DNA from: F-183 sp964627455
GTDB taxonomy: Bacteria; Acidobacteriota; Terriglobia; Bryobacterales; Bryobacteraceae
NCBI GenBank assembly: GCA_964627455.1
Contig: CAZVKC010000026.1
Coordinates: 30,569-94,568 of the forward strand
Direction of reading: 5' to 3'
Length of the DNA stretch: 64,000 nucleotides
This document shows, in pieces, positions 52,276 to 61,466 of the stretch (within the stretch, counting starts at the first letter, position 1; each line of letters starts with the position of its first letter). Position numbers and translations under genes: made by a program. Under the pieces are notes generated by a model. The model was given only the letters and a program-made list of their open reading frames with translations, searched no databases and had not been told where the DNA came from.

Positions 52276-53246
52276 CTTGCATCCTCCAGGACGAGTTTGT
52301 GGTTTCGAAACAGTTCCGACATTGCGGGTTGGACTTCCCAAAGGAAGTCGAAGTCCTGCGTGGGCGCCTCGGGATCGTCGATGATCTCGACGCGCGCCGC
52401 ATAGAACTTCGCATGTCCCGCGCTTGCTTCCGATGACGCCATCGCGACGAGGCGTTCGGTCAGGTCGAGCATGCCGTCGAACGCGCCCTGTCCGAACTCG
52501 CGGCTGAACCATTGCAGATCCGGCCAGTTGCCGATCTTGCGCGGAGGAGCCGGACGCAGATGCCGGTACGACTGGCGGGCTGGAAGTTCGCCGACAGGAA
52601 CCAGCACCACCAGCACGCGCTTCGAATCCAGGCGCTTTGAAGTAAACAGTTCACAGATCGCGCCATCGGCGGCGGCTCGAACGGGTCCTGCGTCGAGCTT
52701 CAGCGTGACGCCCTGCTTTGCCAGCGTTGCTTCCGCGGCTTCGAGGCGGTTGATCCGTTGGGGCGTTGCGGGGACAACGAAGCCCGCGAGCATCTTCGCG
52801 ACATCCTTGTGGACCTTGGCCGCGTCGTCCGATGTGTCTTTCTTCCAGGCCATGTACGCGGCGGTCCATCCGCGAGCGGTGTCTTCTTCAACGATCACCC
52901 AGGCCGGGTTCGTATTCGTGTTGACTTCGTGGATCCCTTCGCCGGTGTTCGGGTCGCGCCAGGCGATTTTGCGGATACGATCCTGGGCTTCGAAGATTGC
53001 CTCACGGCGTGCTTCATCACGCGACGCGGGAGTCCAGGTTGCGATCACGAGCCGTTCGCGAATCGGCGTAGTCGAACCCATGTACTGGAATCCGGAAGCG
53101 ACGCGATCGAACCGGTGCAGCGTGTAGCCCTGGCGCTCGACGGGGGTGCGCTTCTCAAGACGGCGCGGGATCGCTTCGGCGCGGCTTGCGCATCCTTGGA
53201 GGATGAACGCTCCGGCAGCGGCGATGGCGAGGATCCAGATCCACAT
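52272..53246 (-). CDS. Lipoprotein of unknown function
   Basis: The 324-residue precursor has a short signal (WIWILAIAAAGAF) with the lipobox LQGC at residues 16-19. A soluble domain follows with no family signature I can name. It carries DRVASGFQYMGSTTPIRERLVIATW, EVNTNTNPAWVIVEE and a closing FDFLWEVQP. It is probably membrane anchored. The coupling to the Cys-rich gene downstream (ATGA overlap) suggests a joint role. Confidence 0.6.
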   Translation of the reverse strand: MWIWILAIAAAGAFILQGCASRAEAIPRRLEKRTPVERQGYTLHRFDRVASGFQYMGSTTPIRERLVIATWTPASRDEARREAIFEAQDRIRKIAWRDPNTGEGIHEVNTNTNPAWVIVEEDTARGWTAAYMAWKKDTSDDAAKVHKDVAKMLAGFVVPATPQRINRLEAAEATLAKQGVTLKLDAGPVRAAADGAICELFTSKRLDSKRVLVVLVPVGELPARQSYRHLRPAPPRKIGNWPDLQWFSREFGQGAFDGMLDLTERLVAMASSEASAGHAKFYAARVEIIDDPEAPTQDFDFLWEVQPAMSELFRNHKLVLEDAR

Positions 53247-53297
53247 GGGTGTTCACTCCACTCATGCGGAACTCGGCCCCGAATTCCGTCAAAGTCT

Positions 53298-54439
53298 TCA
53301 GCGGGATTTTGCTTCGAGCAGCGCGAGCACCGCAAAAGCAGTCGCGGAATCGTTCATGAACTGGCCGGTCATCGACTGCGGAGGCCGGTCCTTGTTCATG
53401 GACTGCGACGACCAGTGACCTTTTTGCCGGTCCTGCCGTGAGGCGAGCCAGGTGAGAGAACGCTGCAGCCGCGTATCCTTGCGCGACACGCTGCCGCTGC
53501 GCAGCAGACTGTAAGCGGTGAACGCCGTCGCGTAGTCCGCGGAACTATCGTGCAGTTTCTTCGGCCAGGGGCCCAGAGACTCGTTGGTCCACGAACCATC
53601 CGCTTGTTGTTGCTTCCACGTTTCGGTGAGAATCTCCTTGGCAGTCTTCTTGAATTCAGGGTCGCGAGACCAGAGCAACAGCAACCGGTGATGCAACGGC
53701 TGGGAGGCCTGCTGCTTCAGCAAGTACTCGTTCACGTCGCGCAACGCACGTGCGGGTTCGGGACGCTTGCGGTACGACGCCGGCGCTGACTGTAACGCCA
53801 TCGCNNNNNNNNNNNNNNNNNNNNNNNNNNNNNNNNNNNNNNNNNNNNNNNNNNNNNNNNNNNNNNNNNNNNNNNNNNNNNNNNNNNNNNNNNNNNNNNN
53901 NNNNGTGCGGGTTCGGGACGCTTGCGGTACGACGCCGGCGCTGACTGTAACGCCATCGCGCCCAACGCTGCGCCGAAGAACTTTGATGACGGCCCTTCCC
54001 ACGGCTCCAGGTTCAGGTTGAACCACTTCCAACTGCCTTTGTCCGGCCCGTCGCGCAGTTGCAGCGCGATCAGGCGGTCCAACGTGCGTTCGTCGCCCGG
54101 CGTCAGGAATGCAGAGAGCACCGCTTCGACAGAGGGCTTCGGTTCCTGCTTGTCGCCCGCGAACATGCTGCCCATCTCGGGATGCTCGAGCCGCGTGCGA
54201 TAGCCGTTCGAGATCTCGAGTTCAAACGCATTTGCAGCAGCGCCTTCGCCCAACGCCTTGCGCAATGCCGGACGAGCCATCGCATACAAAAGGCTGCCGT
54301 GACACGGAGTGCAGGTTCCGCCAGGACCTTGCGCAGGCTTGTACGCGAGCCACTCCTTTTGACGGCCATCGAGATACTGCGCCGCAAGCTTGGGATCCCA
54401 GTCAGCGGCGGAGACGAGCAACAGCAGTGACCACATCAT
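53298..54439 (-). CDS. Secreted protein with haem-c motif and terpene-cyclase-like repeats, split by an assembly gap
   Basis: After removing the 155-base artefact (1142 minus 155 is 987, or 329 codons) the frame is continuous and 328 residues long. The start is ATG 54439 with a short signal (WSLLLLVSAADW). A CTPCH site at about residue 43 could bind haem c. The C-terminal part has QQADGSW and HHRLLLLWSRD, and LRDVNEYLLKQQ repeats like squalene-hopene cyclase or alpha-alpha barrels. It is not recognised as a known family. The end overlaps nothing. Confidence 0.6.
53750..53959. other. Assembly gap with duplicated flanks
   Basis: Bases 53805-53904 are 100 N. The 55 bases before (53750-53804) equal the 55 bases after (53905-53959). 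Removing one copy and the N restores the reading frame of the surrounding gene. It is the same signature as the gap at 33672-33771 and therefore artefactual. Confidence 0.95.
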
Positions 54440-54441
54440 GG

Positions 54442-55842
54442 TCACTTCAGGATAGCGGCTGTCTCCGTCTGTAGTGCGTTCCAGGTTGCTTCGATATCTT
54501 CGCGTGTGGTCTTGATGTCGCCGATTGCGACTCGCAGATGCAGCTTGCCGTGCAGCGAAGTCGGCGAGAGGAACGCGACGCCTGAAGCATTGACGCGATC
54601 CATCAGTTCGCGGTTTTGATCGTCCGTGCCTTTCATACGCACGCAGACCAAAGAGAACGGCACGGGCGCGCCGATCTCGAAACGTCCGTCTGCTTCGGCC
54701 CAGCCGGCAAGGTCGCGAGCCCACTGGCAATGTGCGCGGATCATGTTCGCCAAGTGCTCGCGCCCGAAGTGACGCATCACGAACCACAGTTTCAGCGCGC
54801 GGAACCGGCGTCCCAACTGCACGCCGTAATCCATGTAGTTGACGACCTTCGAGTCCTCGGCGGTGATCAGGTAATCCGGAATCAGCGAATAGGCGCGCTT
54901 GAGGATGTTCGGATGCTTCGTATAGAAGACGGATAGATCGATCGGAGTCCCCATCCATTTGTGGGGATTGAGCACGATCGAATCGGCGCGTTCCCAGCCG
55001 CGGAACAAAGGCCGGAACTCTTCGGCCAGCGCCGCTGGACCCGCATACGCGGCGTCGACATGCAGCCACATGCCGAACTCTTGCGCGATGTCCGCGATGG
55101 CGTCGGTCGGATCGCACGCGGTCGTCGCCGTGGTGCCGATCGCCGATACAACACAGAACGGCTTCTTGCCTGCCGCGATGTCCGCTTCGACAGCCGCACG
55201 TAACAAATCCGCCCGCATGCGGAACTCGCTGTCGAGTCCGATCTTGCGGACGTTGTGTTGTCCGACGCCGATGCTGATCGCGCCCTTTTCGTTCGACGAA
55301 TGCGCGTGCTCGGAACAATACATCACGAGGTTCGACGACGCGCCTTCGGTGCGGCATTTCGGATCCGCCATCTCGCGCGCTGCCGCGATCGCATGCATGG
55401 TCGCGATGGATGCCGTGTCATAGATGATGCCGAACACCGGATCCGGCAGGCCGATCCATTGGCGAAGCCAGTCGAGCGTCACCTGTTCGAGTTCGGTCGC
55501 CGCGGGGCAGGACTTCCACAACATCCCGTTGATGTTGAGTGCGGTCATCAGCATCTCGCCGAGGATGCCGGGTCCCGAGGCCGACACCGAGAAATAACCG
55601 TGGAAGCGAGGATGATTCCAATGCGTGACTGCGGGGATGATCTGCTGGTTGAAGTCCGCGAGGATCTTCTCCATCGGCTCACCCTGTTCGGGACCCGATG
55701 ACGGCAACTGCGCCGACAGGTCGCCCGGGTTCACGCGCGCAGTCACCGGATAATCGCGGATGTCACGGAGATAGTCCGCGATCCAATCGACAACCTGATG
55801 GGCCTGTTCGCGGAACTCGTCGGGCGGCATGTCGAAGCTCAT
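54442..55842 (-). CDS. Group II pyridoxal-dependent amino acid decarboxylase
   Basis: The protein is 466 residues from the ATG at 55842, which overlaps the DapA-like stop by 4 bases. It has the PLP lysine in NPHKWM (Lys295), HVDAAYAG (261-268) and the aromatic-amino-acid decarboxylase start WNHPRFHGYFS. The usual GGSEAN loop is YDTASIATM here, as in plant-like members. It probably decarboxylates an aromatic amino acid or a related compound; the substrate is unknown. It is coupled to the DapA-like gene. Confidence 0.85.
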   Translation of the reverse strand: MSFDMPPDEFREQAHQVVDWIADYLRDIRDYPVTARVNPGDLSAQLPSSGPEQGEPMEKILADFNQQIIPAVTHWNHPRFHGYFSVSASGPGILGEMLMTALNINGMLWKSCPAATELEQVTLDWLRQWIGLPDPVFGIIYDTASIATMHAIAAAREMADPKCRTEGASSNLVMYCSEHAHSSNEKGAISIGVGQHNVRKIGLDSEFRMRADLLRAAVEADIAAGKKPFCVVSAIGTTATTACDPTDAIADIAQEFGMWLHVDAAYAGPAALAEEFRPLFRGWERADSIVLNPHKWMGTPIDLSVFYTKHPNILKRAYSLIPDYLITAEDSKVVNYMDYGVQLGRRFRALKLWFVMRHFGREHLANMIRAHCQWARDLAGWAEADGRFEIGAPVPFSLVCVRMKGTDDQNRELMDRVNASGVAFLSPTSLHGKLHLRVAIGDIKTTREDIEATWNALQTETAAILK

Positions 55843-56735
55843 GCCTTGCAGTCCTCCAGAACTTCGGGCAGCCATTCGCGGAACCAGGCCTGGAAGTCGT
55901 CGATCTGTCCCTGTACTTGCGTTCCGAAGGGAATCGAGTGGCCGTGCGCGCTGAGTCCGCGAGCCTTGACAGCTTCTTTGACGCCGATGGGGGCGGGGAA
56001 GGCGTCGATGTGGCGAATGAATTCCTGCAGATGATCGTCGAGCTTTTCGGCGTGCTTGTGACGATCGGAGGTGACGGCGCGATCGATTGCGACCATCAGT
56101 TCCGGCAGTGCGCAGGATACGCCGGATACGACGCCATCGGCGCCTGCGGTGCGCATTCTGGTGAAGACCACGTCGTTGCCAACGAAGACGGCTGTGTCGG
56201 CGCTGCGATAGGGCAGCAGTTGTCCGAGGTAGTCGACGTTGCCGCTTGAATCCTTGATGCCTGAAAACCGGCCGGTTTCGAGCAGGCGCTCGGCGGTGGA
56301 CACATCGAGCGGCGTGGTGAAGAACGGGATGTTGTAGAGATACAGCGGGGCATCCTGGAACTCTTCGCCGAATTTCTGAAAGTAGTCGAACAACTGTTGT
56401 TGCGAATAGCGGAAATAGTAGGGCGGCATGAGCACGGATCCCGCGGCGCCCATGGCCTTGGCTTCATTGGCGAGGATCATTGATCCGCGATAGCTCGAAT
56501 GCGAAACATTGACGAGCACGGGGATTTTCGAATGTTGGACAACGGTGTGGGCGTACTCGATGCGCTGCTTGATGCCGAAGTGCGGGAACTCGCCGGTGGA
56601 GCCCATGAGGACGATGCCGCTGACGCCTTTTTCAGAGAACCAGTCGATGAGGGCCAGGGCGGCGCCAGTGTCGATGGAGACAGTGCCCGGGCGGCGCGGC
56701 GTCACTGCGGCAACGTAAATTCCAGTTGGTTTCAT
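55839..56735 (-). CDS. DapA-like N-acetylneuraminate/dihydrodipicolinate lyase family
   Basis: The protein is 298 residues from ATG 56735. It has the family's GSTGEF (45-50), the catalytic YLYNIP (Tyr134) and the Schiff-base lysine in GIKDSSG (Lys161). Members include dihydrodipicolinate synthase, N-acetylneuraminate lyase and KDG aldolase. The GxxGE motif is normal. Substrate choice cannot be read here. It is followed by the decarboxylase, so it may be catabolic rather than lysine synthesis. Confidence 0.87.
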   Translation of the reverse strand: MKPTGIYVAAVTPRRPGTVSIDTGAALALIDWFSEKGVSGIVLMGSTGEFPHFGIKQRIEYAHTVVQHSKIPVLVNVSHSSYRGSMILANEAKAMGAAGSVLMPPYYFRYSQQQLFDYFQKFGEEFQDAPLYLYNIPFFTTPLDVSTAERLLETGRFSGIKDSSGNVDYLGQLLPYRSADTAVFVGNDVVFTRMRTAGADGVVSGVSCALPELMVAIDRAVTSDRHKHAEKLDDHLQEFIRHIDAFPAPIGVKEAVKARGLSAHGHSIPFGTQVQGQIDDFQAWFREWLPEVLEDCKA

Positions 56736-56787
56736 TTCGATAGAATGTGAAGCGCGTATCCCTGAGAGCACGACGCGCAGAAAGAGT

Positions 56788-58074
56788 GTGATTGTGTCTA
56801 CTATATCCCGCCGGAATCTTTTCACCAAGGGCAGTGGGGCCGCCGCGGCTGCCACCACGTTCATGATCATGAAGCCTCAGTTGGTCCGCGGATGGGCGAA
56901 GGAGAAACTGAAGGCCGGCCTGGTTGGCTGTGGCGGTAGAGGCACGCAGGCGATCATCGACCTGATGCAGGGCGCCGAGAACGTCGACATCGTGTCGATG
57001 GGCGACCTGTTTGAAGACCGGCTCGAAGGTTCGTTGAAGAACCTTGCCAAGCATCCGGATTACGGCAAGTTCCAGAGCCGCATCGCGGTGACGCCCGAGA
57101 AGCGGTTCACCGGGTTCGACGCCATCGAGAAAGTGCTCAAGGCCGATATCGACATCGTGATGCTGTGCGCGCCTCCCGGCTATCGTCCGGCGCACTTCGA
57201 AGCGGCGATCAACGCGAAGAAACATGTGTTCTGCGAGAAGCCGTTCGGCGTGGATGCGGTGGGCGTGCGGCGGTTCATGGCGGCGGCGAAGAAGTCGGAA
57301 GAGCTGAAGTTGACGGTCATGTCCGGCGCGCAGCGGCGGTTCGACACCAATTACATGACGACGATCGACAAGATCAAGAACGGCGCGATCGGCGATGTGG
57401 TGGCGACGTATGCGTATTGGGTCGGCACACCGGTGATCCAGCAGAAGGCGCGGGATCCGAAGTGGGGCGACATGACCTGGCAGCATCGCGCCTGGTATTC
57501 GTTCCTGTGGATCTGCGGCGATCAGATCGTGGAACAGCATTTGCACAACATCGATGTCTGCAACTGGGTGATGGGTGGGCATCCGGTTGAATGCGTGGCT
57601 TCAGGCGGCGCGGCTTGGCGGCCCCGCGAGGAGATCTACGGCTGCATTTACGATCACGTGTCGGCGGACTTCGTTTATGCCAACGGCGTCCACATGTCGT
57701 CGTATTGCCGGCAGTATCCGGCATCGAAGACCAACGGGATTGCGACGAATGTGAGTGAGTTGATCGTGGGGTCCAAGGGACGGAGCAATGCACACGATTT
57801 GGCCGATAATGCTCGCACGCGTCCTTATGTCGCGGAGCATACGGCAATGATCAACTCGATTCGCGGCGATGGTCCTTATATCAATCACGCGATGCCGGTG
57901 GCAGAGAGCACGATGACTTGCATCATGGGTCGCGAGGCGGCGTATTCGGGACAGAAGATTACCTGGGAGATGATGATGAACTCCCAGCAGGATCTGACTC
58001 CGAAGGCGTTCGACTACGACCTGAAGATGGATGTTCCGCCGCTGCCGGTTCCTGGGGTTTATAAGTTTGTGTAG
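56788..58074 (+). CDS. Tat-exported Gfo/Idh/MocA family oxidoreductase
   Basis: The 428-residue protein starts at GTG 56788 (or GTG 56794) and has a Tat signal (SRRNLFTKGSG, then a hydrophobic run ending in MIMKPQLV). The Rossmann part has KAGLVGCGGRGTQAI and the dehydrogenase EKPFGVD motif (about residue 150). The second domain ends VPPLPVPGVYKFV. Exported oxidoreductases of this type act on sugars or inositols; the substrate is unknown. It is divergent from the DapA-like gene. Confidence 0.9.
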   Translation: MIVSTISRRNLFTKGSGAAAAATTFMIMKPQLVRGWAKEKLKAGLVGCGGRGTQAIIDLMQGAENVDIVSMGDLFEDRLEGSLKNLAKHPDYGKFQSRIAVTPEKRFTGFDAIEKVLKADIDIVMLCAPPGYRPAHFEAAINAKKHVFCEKPFGVDAVGVRRFMAAAKKSEELKLTVMSGAQRRFDTNYMTTIDKIKNGAIGDVVATYAYWVGTPVIQQKARDPKWGDMTWQHRAWYSFLWICGDQIVEQHLHNIDVCNWVMGGHPVECVASGGAAWRPREEIYGCIYDHVSADFVYANGVHMSSYCRQYPASKTNGIATNVSELIVGSKGRSNAHDLADNARTRPYVAEHTAMINSIRGDGPYINHAMPVAESTMTCIMGREAAYSGQKITWEMMMNSQQDLTPKAFDYDLKMDVPPLPVPGVYKFV

Positions 58075-58075
58075 G

Positions 58076-58109
58076 GCGGGACTGAAGTCCCGCGCGGACT
58101 CAAGTCCGC
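58076..58109. repeat. REP-like tandem hairpins
   Basis: Two adjacent short stems, GCGGGAC-TGAA-GTCCCGC (58076-58093) and GCGGAC-TCAA-GTCCGC (58094-58109), follow the stop codon of the Gfo/Idh/MocA gene at once. This is the form of bacterial REP sequences. It may stabilise the transcript end or attenuate read-through. Confidence 0.6.
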
Positions 58110-58119
58110 CCCACGTTTT

Positions 58120-59496
58120 ATGGATAGACGACGGTTGTTGTCGCTCATCGCGGGTGTTCCCGCGGTCACGAGCGCGGTAGCTCAGACGATTGGCTTCAAG
58201 GCGGATACCGTTCCACAGCGCTCCGAGTCCGGCATCGGAGCGCTGATGCCTTGGGCGGATTCGCTTTGGGCGGTTACCTATAACAGTCACAAGAAGGGCA
58301 CCGGAAGCGGGCTGGGGTTGTTTCGGATCGACGAAGACCTGAAGTCCGAGCGGGTGCATTTTCATGACGGGACGCATGCCAACCGGCTGATTCACAGGGA
58401 GTCCGATCAATGCTTCATCGGGCCTTATGTGATCGACGCCAAGGGAAACTGGAAGCATATTCCGGCACTCGATAATTACAGGCTGACGTCGACGATGCGG
58501 CATCTGACGGATCCTGCGAACCGTATCTATTACCAGGGCATGGAAGGCGAGTTCCTGGAGATGGACGTCCACGATCTGAAGCCGCGGTTGATTGTCGATC
58601 TCGTCAAGGAAATGAAGATCGCTTCGCGGCCGCATTTCAAGGGCGGATTCACGGCGCAGGGTCGCGTGGTGGTCACCAACAATGGCTTCTATCAGTTCGG
58701 CGACACGCAGGCGGGGCTGTTCGAATACGACGGCAAGACGTGGACGCGGCTATCGGACAAGCCGCACATGGACGTCGCGGCGCGGCAGGACATGGGTTCG
58801 GTGCTATTCGCAACGGGTTGGGACGAGGCGTCGGTGTTGTTGTGGGCGCTGGTGGAAGGGAAGTGGCAGAGGTACCGGCTTCCGAAGGCGACGCACGCGA
58901 TGAGCCACGCGTGGCAGACCGAGTGGATGCGGATTCGCGAGGTGGAGACCGAACATTACCTGATGGACATCCAGGGGATGTTTTACGAGTTGCAGCCGAT
59001 TGCGTTCGAGGGGCGCATCTGGGGCGTGAAGCCCGTCTGCCAGCATCTGCGGATCATTCCGGACTTCTGCTCGTTCCGCGGGCGGCTGGCGTTGGGCGGG
59101 AACCAGACGACGCCGAATCGCGACAACAATGCGCTGTCGGGGCAACCGCAGTCGGGACTGTGGTTCGGGAAGACGGACGATTTGTGGTCCTGGGGCAAGC
59201 CGCAGGGCTGGGGCGGGCCGTGGTGGAAGTCGCCGGTGAAGAAGGGCGCCGCGTCGGATCCGATGCTGTTGACGGGTTTTGCGCGGAAGATGCTGCACGT
59301 GCAGACGGATCGCGCGGCGGCGTTCGACATCGAGATCGACTTCATGGGAAACGGGACGTGGAGCCGGTACGAACGGCTGTCGGTCCCGGCTGAGGGGTAC
59401 GCGAAGCACATCTTTCCGGATGCGTTTTCGGCGCACTGGGTGCGGCTCACGCCCCATGTCGATTGCCAGGCGACGGCGTCCTTCTTCTTTACATAG
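58120..59496 (+). CDS. Exported protein of unknown function, Tat-like signal
   Basis: The 458-residue protein has a Tat-like start (MDRRRLLSLIAGVPAVTS). The mature part has many Trp and blade-like motifs: GSGLGLFRIDEDLK, FEYDGKTWTRLSD and SRPHFKGGFTAQG. These suggest a beta-propeller. No family is named with confidence. It follows the Gfo/Idh/MocA gene with a REP-like hairpin between them, so it may be co-transcribed. Confidence 0.6.
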   Translation: MDRRRLLSLIAGVPAVTSAVAQTIGFKADTVPQRSESGIGALMPWADSLWAVTYNSHKKGTGSGLGLFRIDEDLKSERVHFHDGTHANRLIHRESDQCFIGPYVIDAKGNWKHIPALDNYRLTSTMRHLTDPANRIYYQGMEGEFLEMDVHDLKPRLIVDLVKEMKIASRPHFKGGFTAQGRVVVTNNGFYQFGDTQAGLFEYDGKTWTRLSDKPHMDVAARQDMGSVLFATGWDEASVLLWALVEGKWQRYRLPKATHAMSHAWQTEWMRIREVETEHYLMDIQGMFYELQPIAFEGRIWGVKPVCQHLRIIPDFCSFRGRLALGGNQTTPNRDNNALSGQPQSGLWFGKTDDLWSWGKPQGWGGPWWKSPVKKGAASDPMLLTGFARKMLHVQTDRAAAFDIEIDFMGNGTWSRYERLSVPAEGYAKHIFPDAFSAHWVRLTPHVDCQATASFFFT

Positions 59497-59597
59497 GCCA
59501 GGCGGTTCAGATTTCAAAAATCGCTTCACGCGGGTTTGTTTGCCCGATCGCCCGCACGTTGTCGCGTGCGGCGAAGAGGTCCCGGTGTGGGAATGGG

Positions 59598-60365
59598 TTA
59601 CTGTTTCATGCCGAAGAGTCTTTCGACATCTTCGCGCCGGAGCAGGGCGCGGCCGTTGTCGAGGAACTCGCCCTCGAACTCCTGTTTCATGAACGCGGAG
59701 CCGCGAGTGGTCCGCATTTCCTCGAGGAATCCGGCTTCGATGCGCGGGTTGTCGGAGGCCTTGTAGAGGCTCTTGAACCAGCGGCCGTTATTCGCGTGCT
59801 TGCTCCAGAGATCGTAATACCAGCCGCGGGAGCCGTTGGGGGTTCCGACGACCCAGATGGCTCCTGACGTCGCGGCAAGAGTCGGCAGGACCCCGTCCCA
59901 GACGGCGTTTTCGATGTAGCCGGCTTCGTCGAGGATCAGGAGCGAGGCCGAGTGTCCACGGACGGCGCGATTGGTGGTGACGCCGACGATGCGCGAGCCG
60001 TTGGGAAAACGGCGGGCCAGGCGTTTGCCGGGCTGCCCTTTGACGGGGCCGCCGACCCAGTCCTCGCCGGTTGGAGATCCGTAGAGGAACTCGTCGACCT
60101 TGGCGAAGAACTCACCCAAGTGGCTCTCGACGCCTCCGAGGACGAGCGTGAGGCTGCCGTCGTAGCTGGCGGCCGTGTGCAATGCCTTGGCCGCGCAGAC
60201 GGTGGACTTGCCGCACTGGCGGGCCCAGTTGAGGACGACGCGGTTGCCGGGATGTTCCAAAGCTTCGCGCTGCTTTGGGTCGGGAGTCCAGCCGAGGATC
60301 TCGCGAGCGAAGGCCGGGGCGTCGTAGCGGAAGCGGAGTCCGGCGTCATGCGGTAGCGTCTTCAC
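59598..60365 (-). CDS. Phage terminase large-subunit-like ATPase, short
   Basis: The protein is 255 residues from GTG 60365; earlier frames overlap the upstream gene without support. It has the terminase Walker A NWARQCGKST (about residues 33-42), Walker B LLILDEAGYI and the coupling-like VVGTPNGSRGW. The nuclease domain of full terminases (usually over 400 residues) is missing, so it is either a truncated packaging motor or a domesticated ATPase. It forms a three-gene unit with a small protein and the STGPRTPEG protein. Confidence 0.75.
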   Translation of the reverse strand: MKTLPHDAGLRFRYDAPAFAREILGWTPDPKQREALEHPGNRVVLNWARQCGKSTVCAAKALHTAASYDGSLTLVLGGVESHLGEFFAKVDEFLYGSPTGEDWVGGPVKGQPGKRLARRFPNGSRIVGVTTNRAVRGHSASLLILDEAGYIENAVWDGVLPTLAATSGAIWVVGTPNGSRGWYYDLWSKHANNGRWFKSLYKASDNPRIEAGFLEEMRTTRGSAFMKQEFEGEFLDNGRALLRREDVERLFGMKQ

Positions 60366-60588
60366 GGGCGTACCACTCCTTGATGGCTTGACGGAGGGCG
60401 AGAATGGCCTCCGGGAACTGGCGTATGGCGCGGTCGACGAGGTCCGGGTAGTCCTCGAGGATCGAGCGCTTGGGTTTGGCTCCGCCGGGCTTGGAGGTCG
60501 CAGAGGCACACTGCTCCCTCTCCCAGGCCAATGCGAGCCAGCGGAATTTGAGATTGGCCGGCGGAGCCGGCGGTTTTTGTTGCGTCAT
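60346..60588 (-). CDS. Small protein between the terminase-like gene and its upstream neighbour
   Basis: The 80-residue protein has no clear family. It has a Pro-rich start (PPAPPANL) and an acidic helix ending DLVDRAIRQFPEAILALRQAIKE. It overlaps the terminase start by 20 bases and the upstream gene by 4 (ATGA). The position suits a small terminase-like or adaptor subunit. Confidence 0.5.
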   Translation of the reverse strand: MTQQKPPAPPANLKFRWLALAWEREQCASATSKPGGAKPKRSILEDYPDLVDRAIRQFPEAILALRQAIKEWYAREDATA

Positions 60589-61289
60589 GAGGCGATTTCC
60601 TCCAGTTTCACGGGCTGCAGAGTCTTGGTTTGGGGCGTTTCCGTTCGCGCGGGCACTAAAACAGGCTTGCGTAGGCCGTTTTGGGGGAGTTCGTTTGGTA
60701 TCTGCGCTTTTTCAGAGGTTTGCGGGGGTGCGGCGGCAGCCGTCTGCTCGAGACGCTTGGATTGGAGGAAGTAGAAGGTCCGAAGGGAGCGGTCGTGCTC
60801 GCGGGAGGCGGCTTGCGAATAGCGATGGCAGAGTTCGAAGGCGCGATCGCCGGCGGAGGCTTTGAAGGCGGCGGCCATGCGTTCGAAGGGGGTGAGGTCC
60901 TCGGACATGAAGGCGTCGATGGCAGGGGTGTGGTATTCGAGTTCGAGGTTGAAGAGGGCGGACTCGATGCGGGTGATGCGATCGAGTTTCCAGATGGCGA
61001 GGGCGGCGCGACGGATGGCGTCGGTTTCGGCTTGCGTGGAGGGCAGGAAGTCCTGCAGGTAGGACGCGAGGAGGGCTTCCCAGGCTTCGCGTTCTTCGCT
61101 GGAGATGGCGGGGTTGGCGGCGGTGAAGCCGTGCTTGAGGGCGTTGCGCGAGGAGACGGCTTTGCCTTCGGGCGTGCGGGGCCCGGTGGACCTGTTGGTG
61201 GTATTGGCGCGTGCGTGGGCGGCCTGGATGGCGCGCTGGATGGCGGCGGAGTCCATGGACTTGGTGGGGTCCTCGAAGAAGGTCGGCAT
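60585..61289 (-). CDS. STGPRTPEG-motif protein of the terminase unit
   Basis: The protein is 234 residues from ATG 61289. It carries the STGPRTPEGKAVSSRNALKHG motif (about residues 35-55, in two parts), seen in a family common in Acidobacteria and usually next to terminase-like genes. The rest is helical with many Glu and Arg, and a Pro/Thr-rich tail. The role is unknown; it may bind DNA. The overlap with the small protein indicates coupled translation. Confidence 0.6.
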   Translation of the reverse strand: MPTFFEDPTKSMDSAAIQRAIQAAHARANTTNRSTGPRTPEGKAVSSRNALKHGFTAANPAISSEEREAWEALLASYLQDFLPSTQAETDAIRRAALAIWKLDRITRIESALFNLELEYHTPAIDAFMSEDLTPFERMAAAFKASAGDRAFELCHRYSQAASREHDRSLRTFYFLQSKRLEQTAAAAPPQTSEKAQIPNELPQNGLRKPVLVPARTETPQTKTLQPVKLEEIAS

Positions 61290-61466
61290 GATGCTGTTGT
61301 TTCCTTTCCGTTTTCGGTGGTCTCCAGAAACGAAAAACGCCTGCGGGTCGATTCCGGTGATCGCGGAATCGGCGCAGACGTCTCTTTCCAGTCTCACGAT
61401 ATCATTCGACCCTATCGGTTCATCAAATGATTCCCGGTAAAGTTTTGATTCCATTCAGAAAATAAT

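Noticed and set aside
59598..61289. A prophage
   Set aside because: Only a short terminase ATPase and two small partners are present. No capsid, portal, tail or integrase gene is visible.
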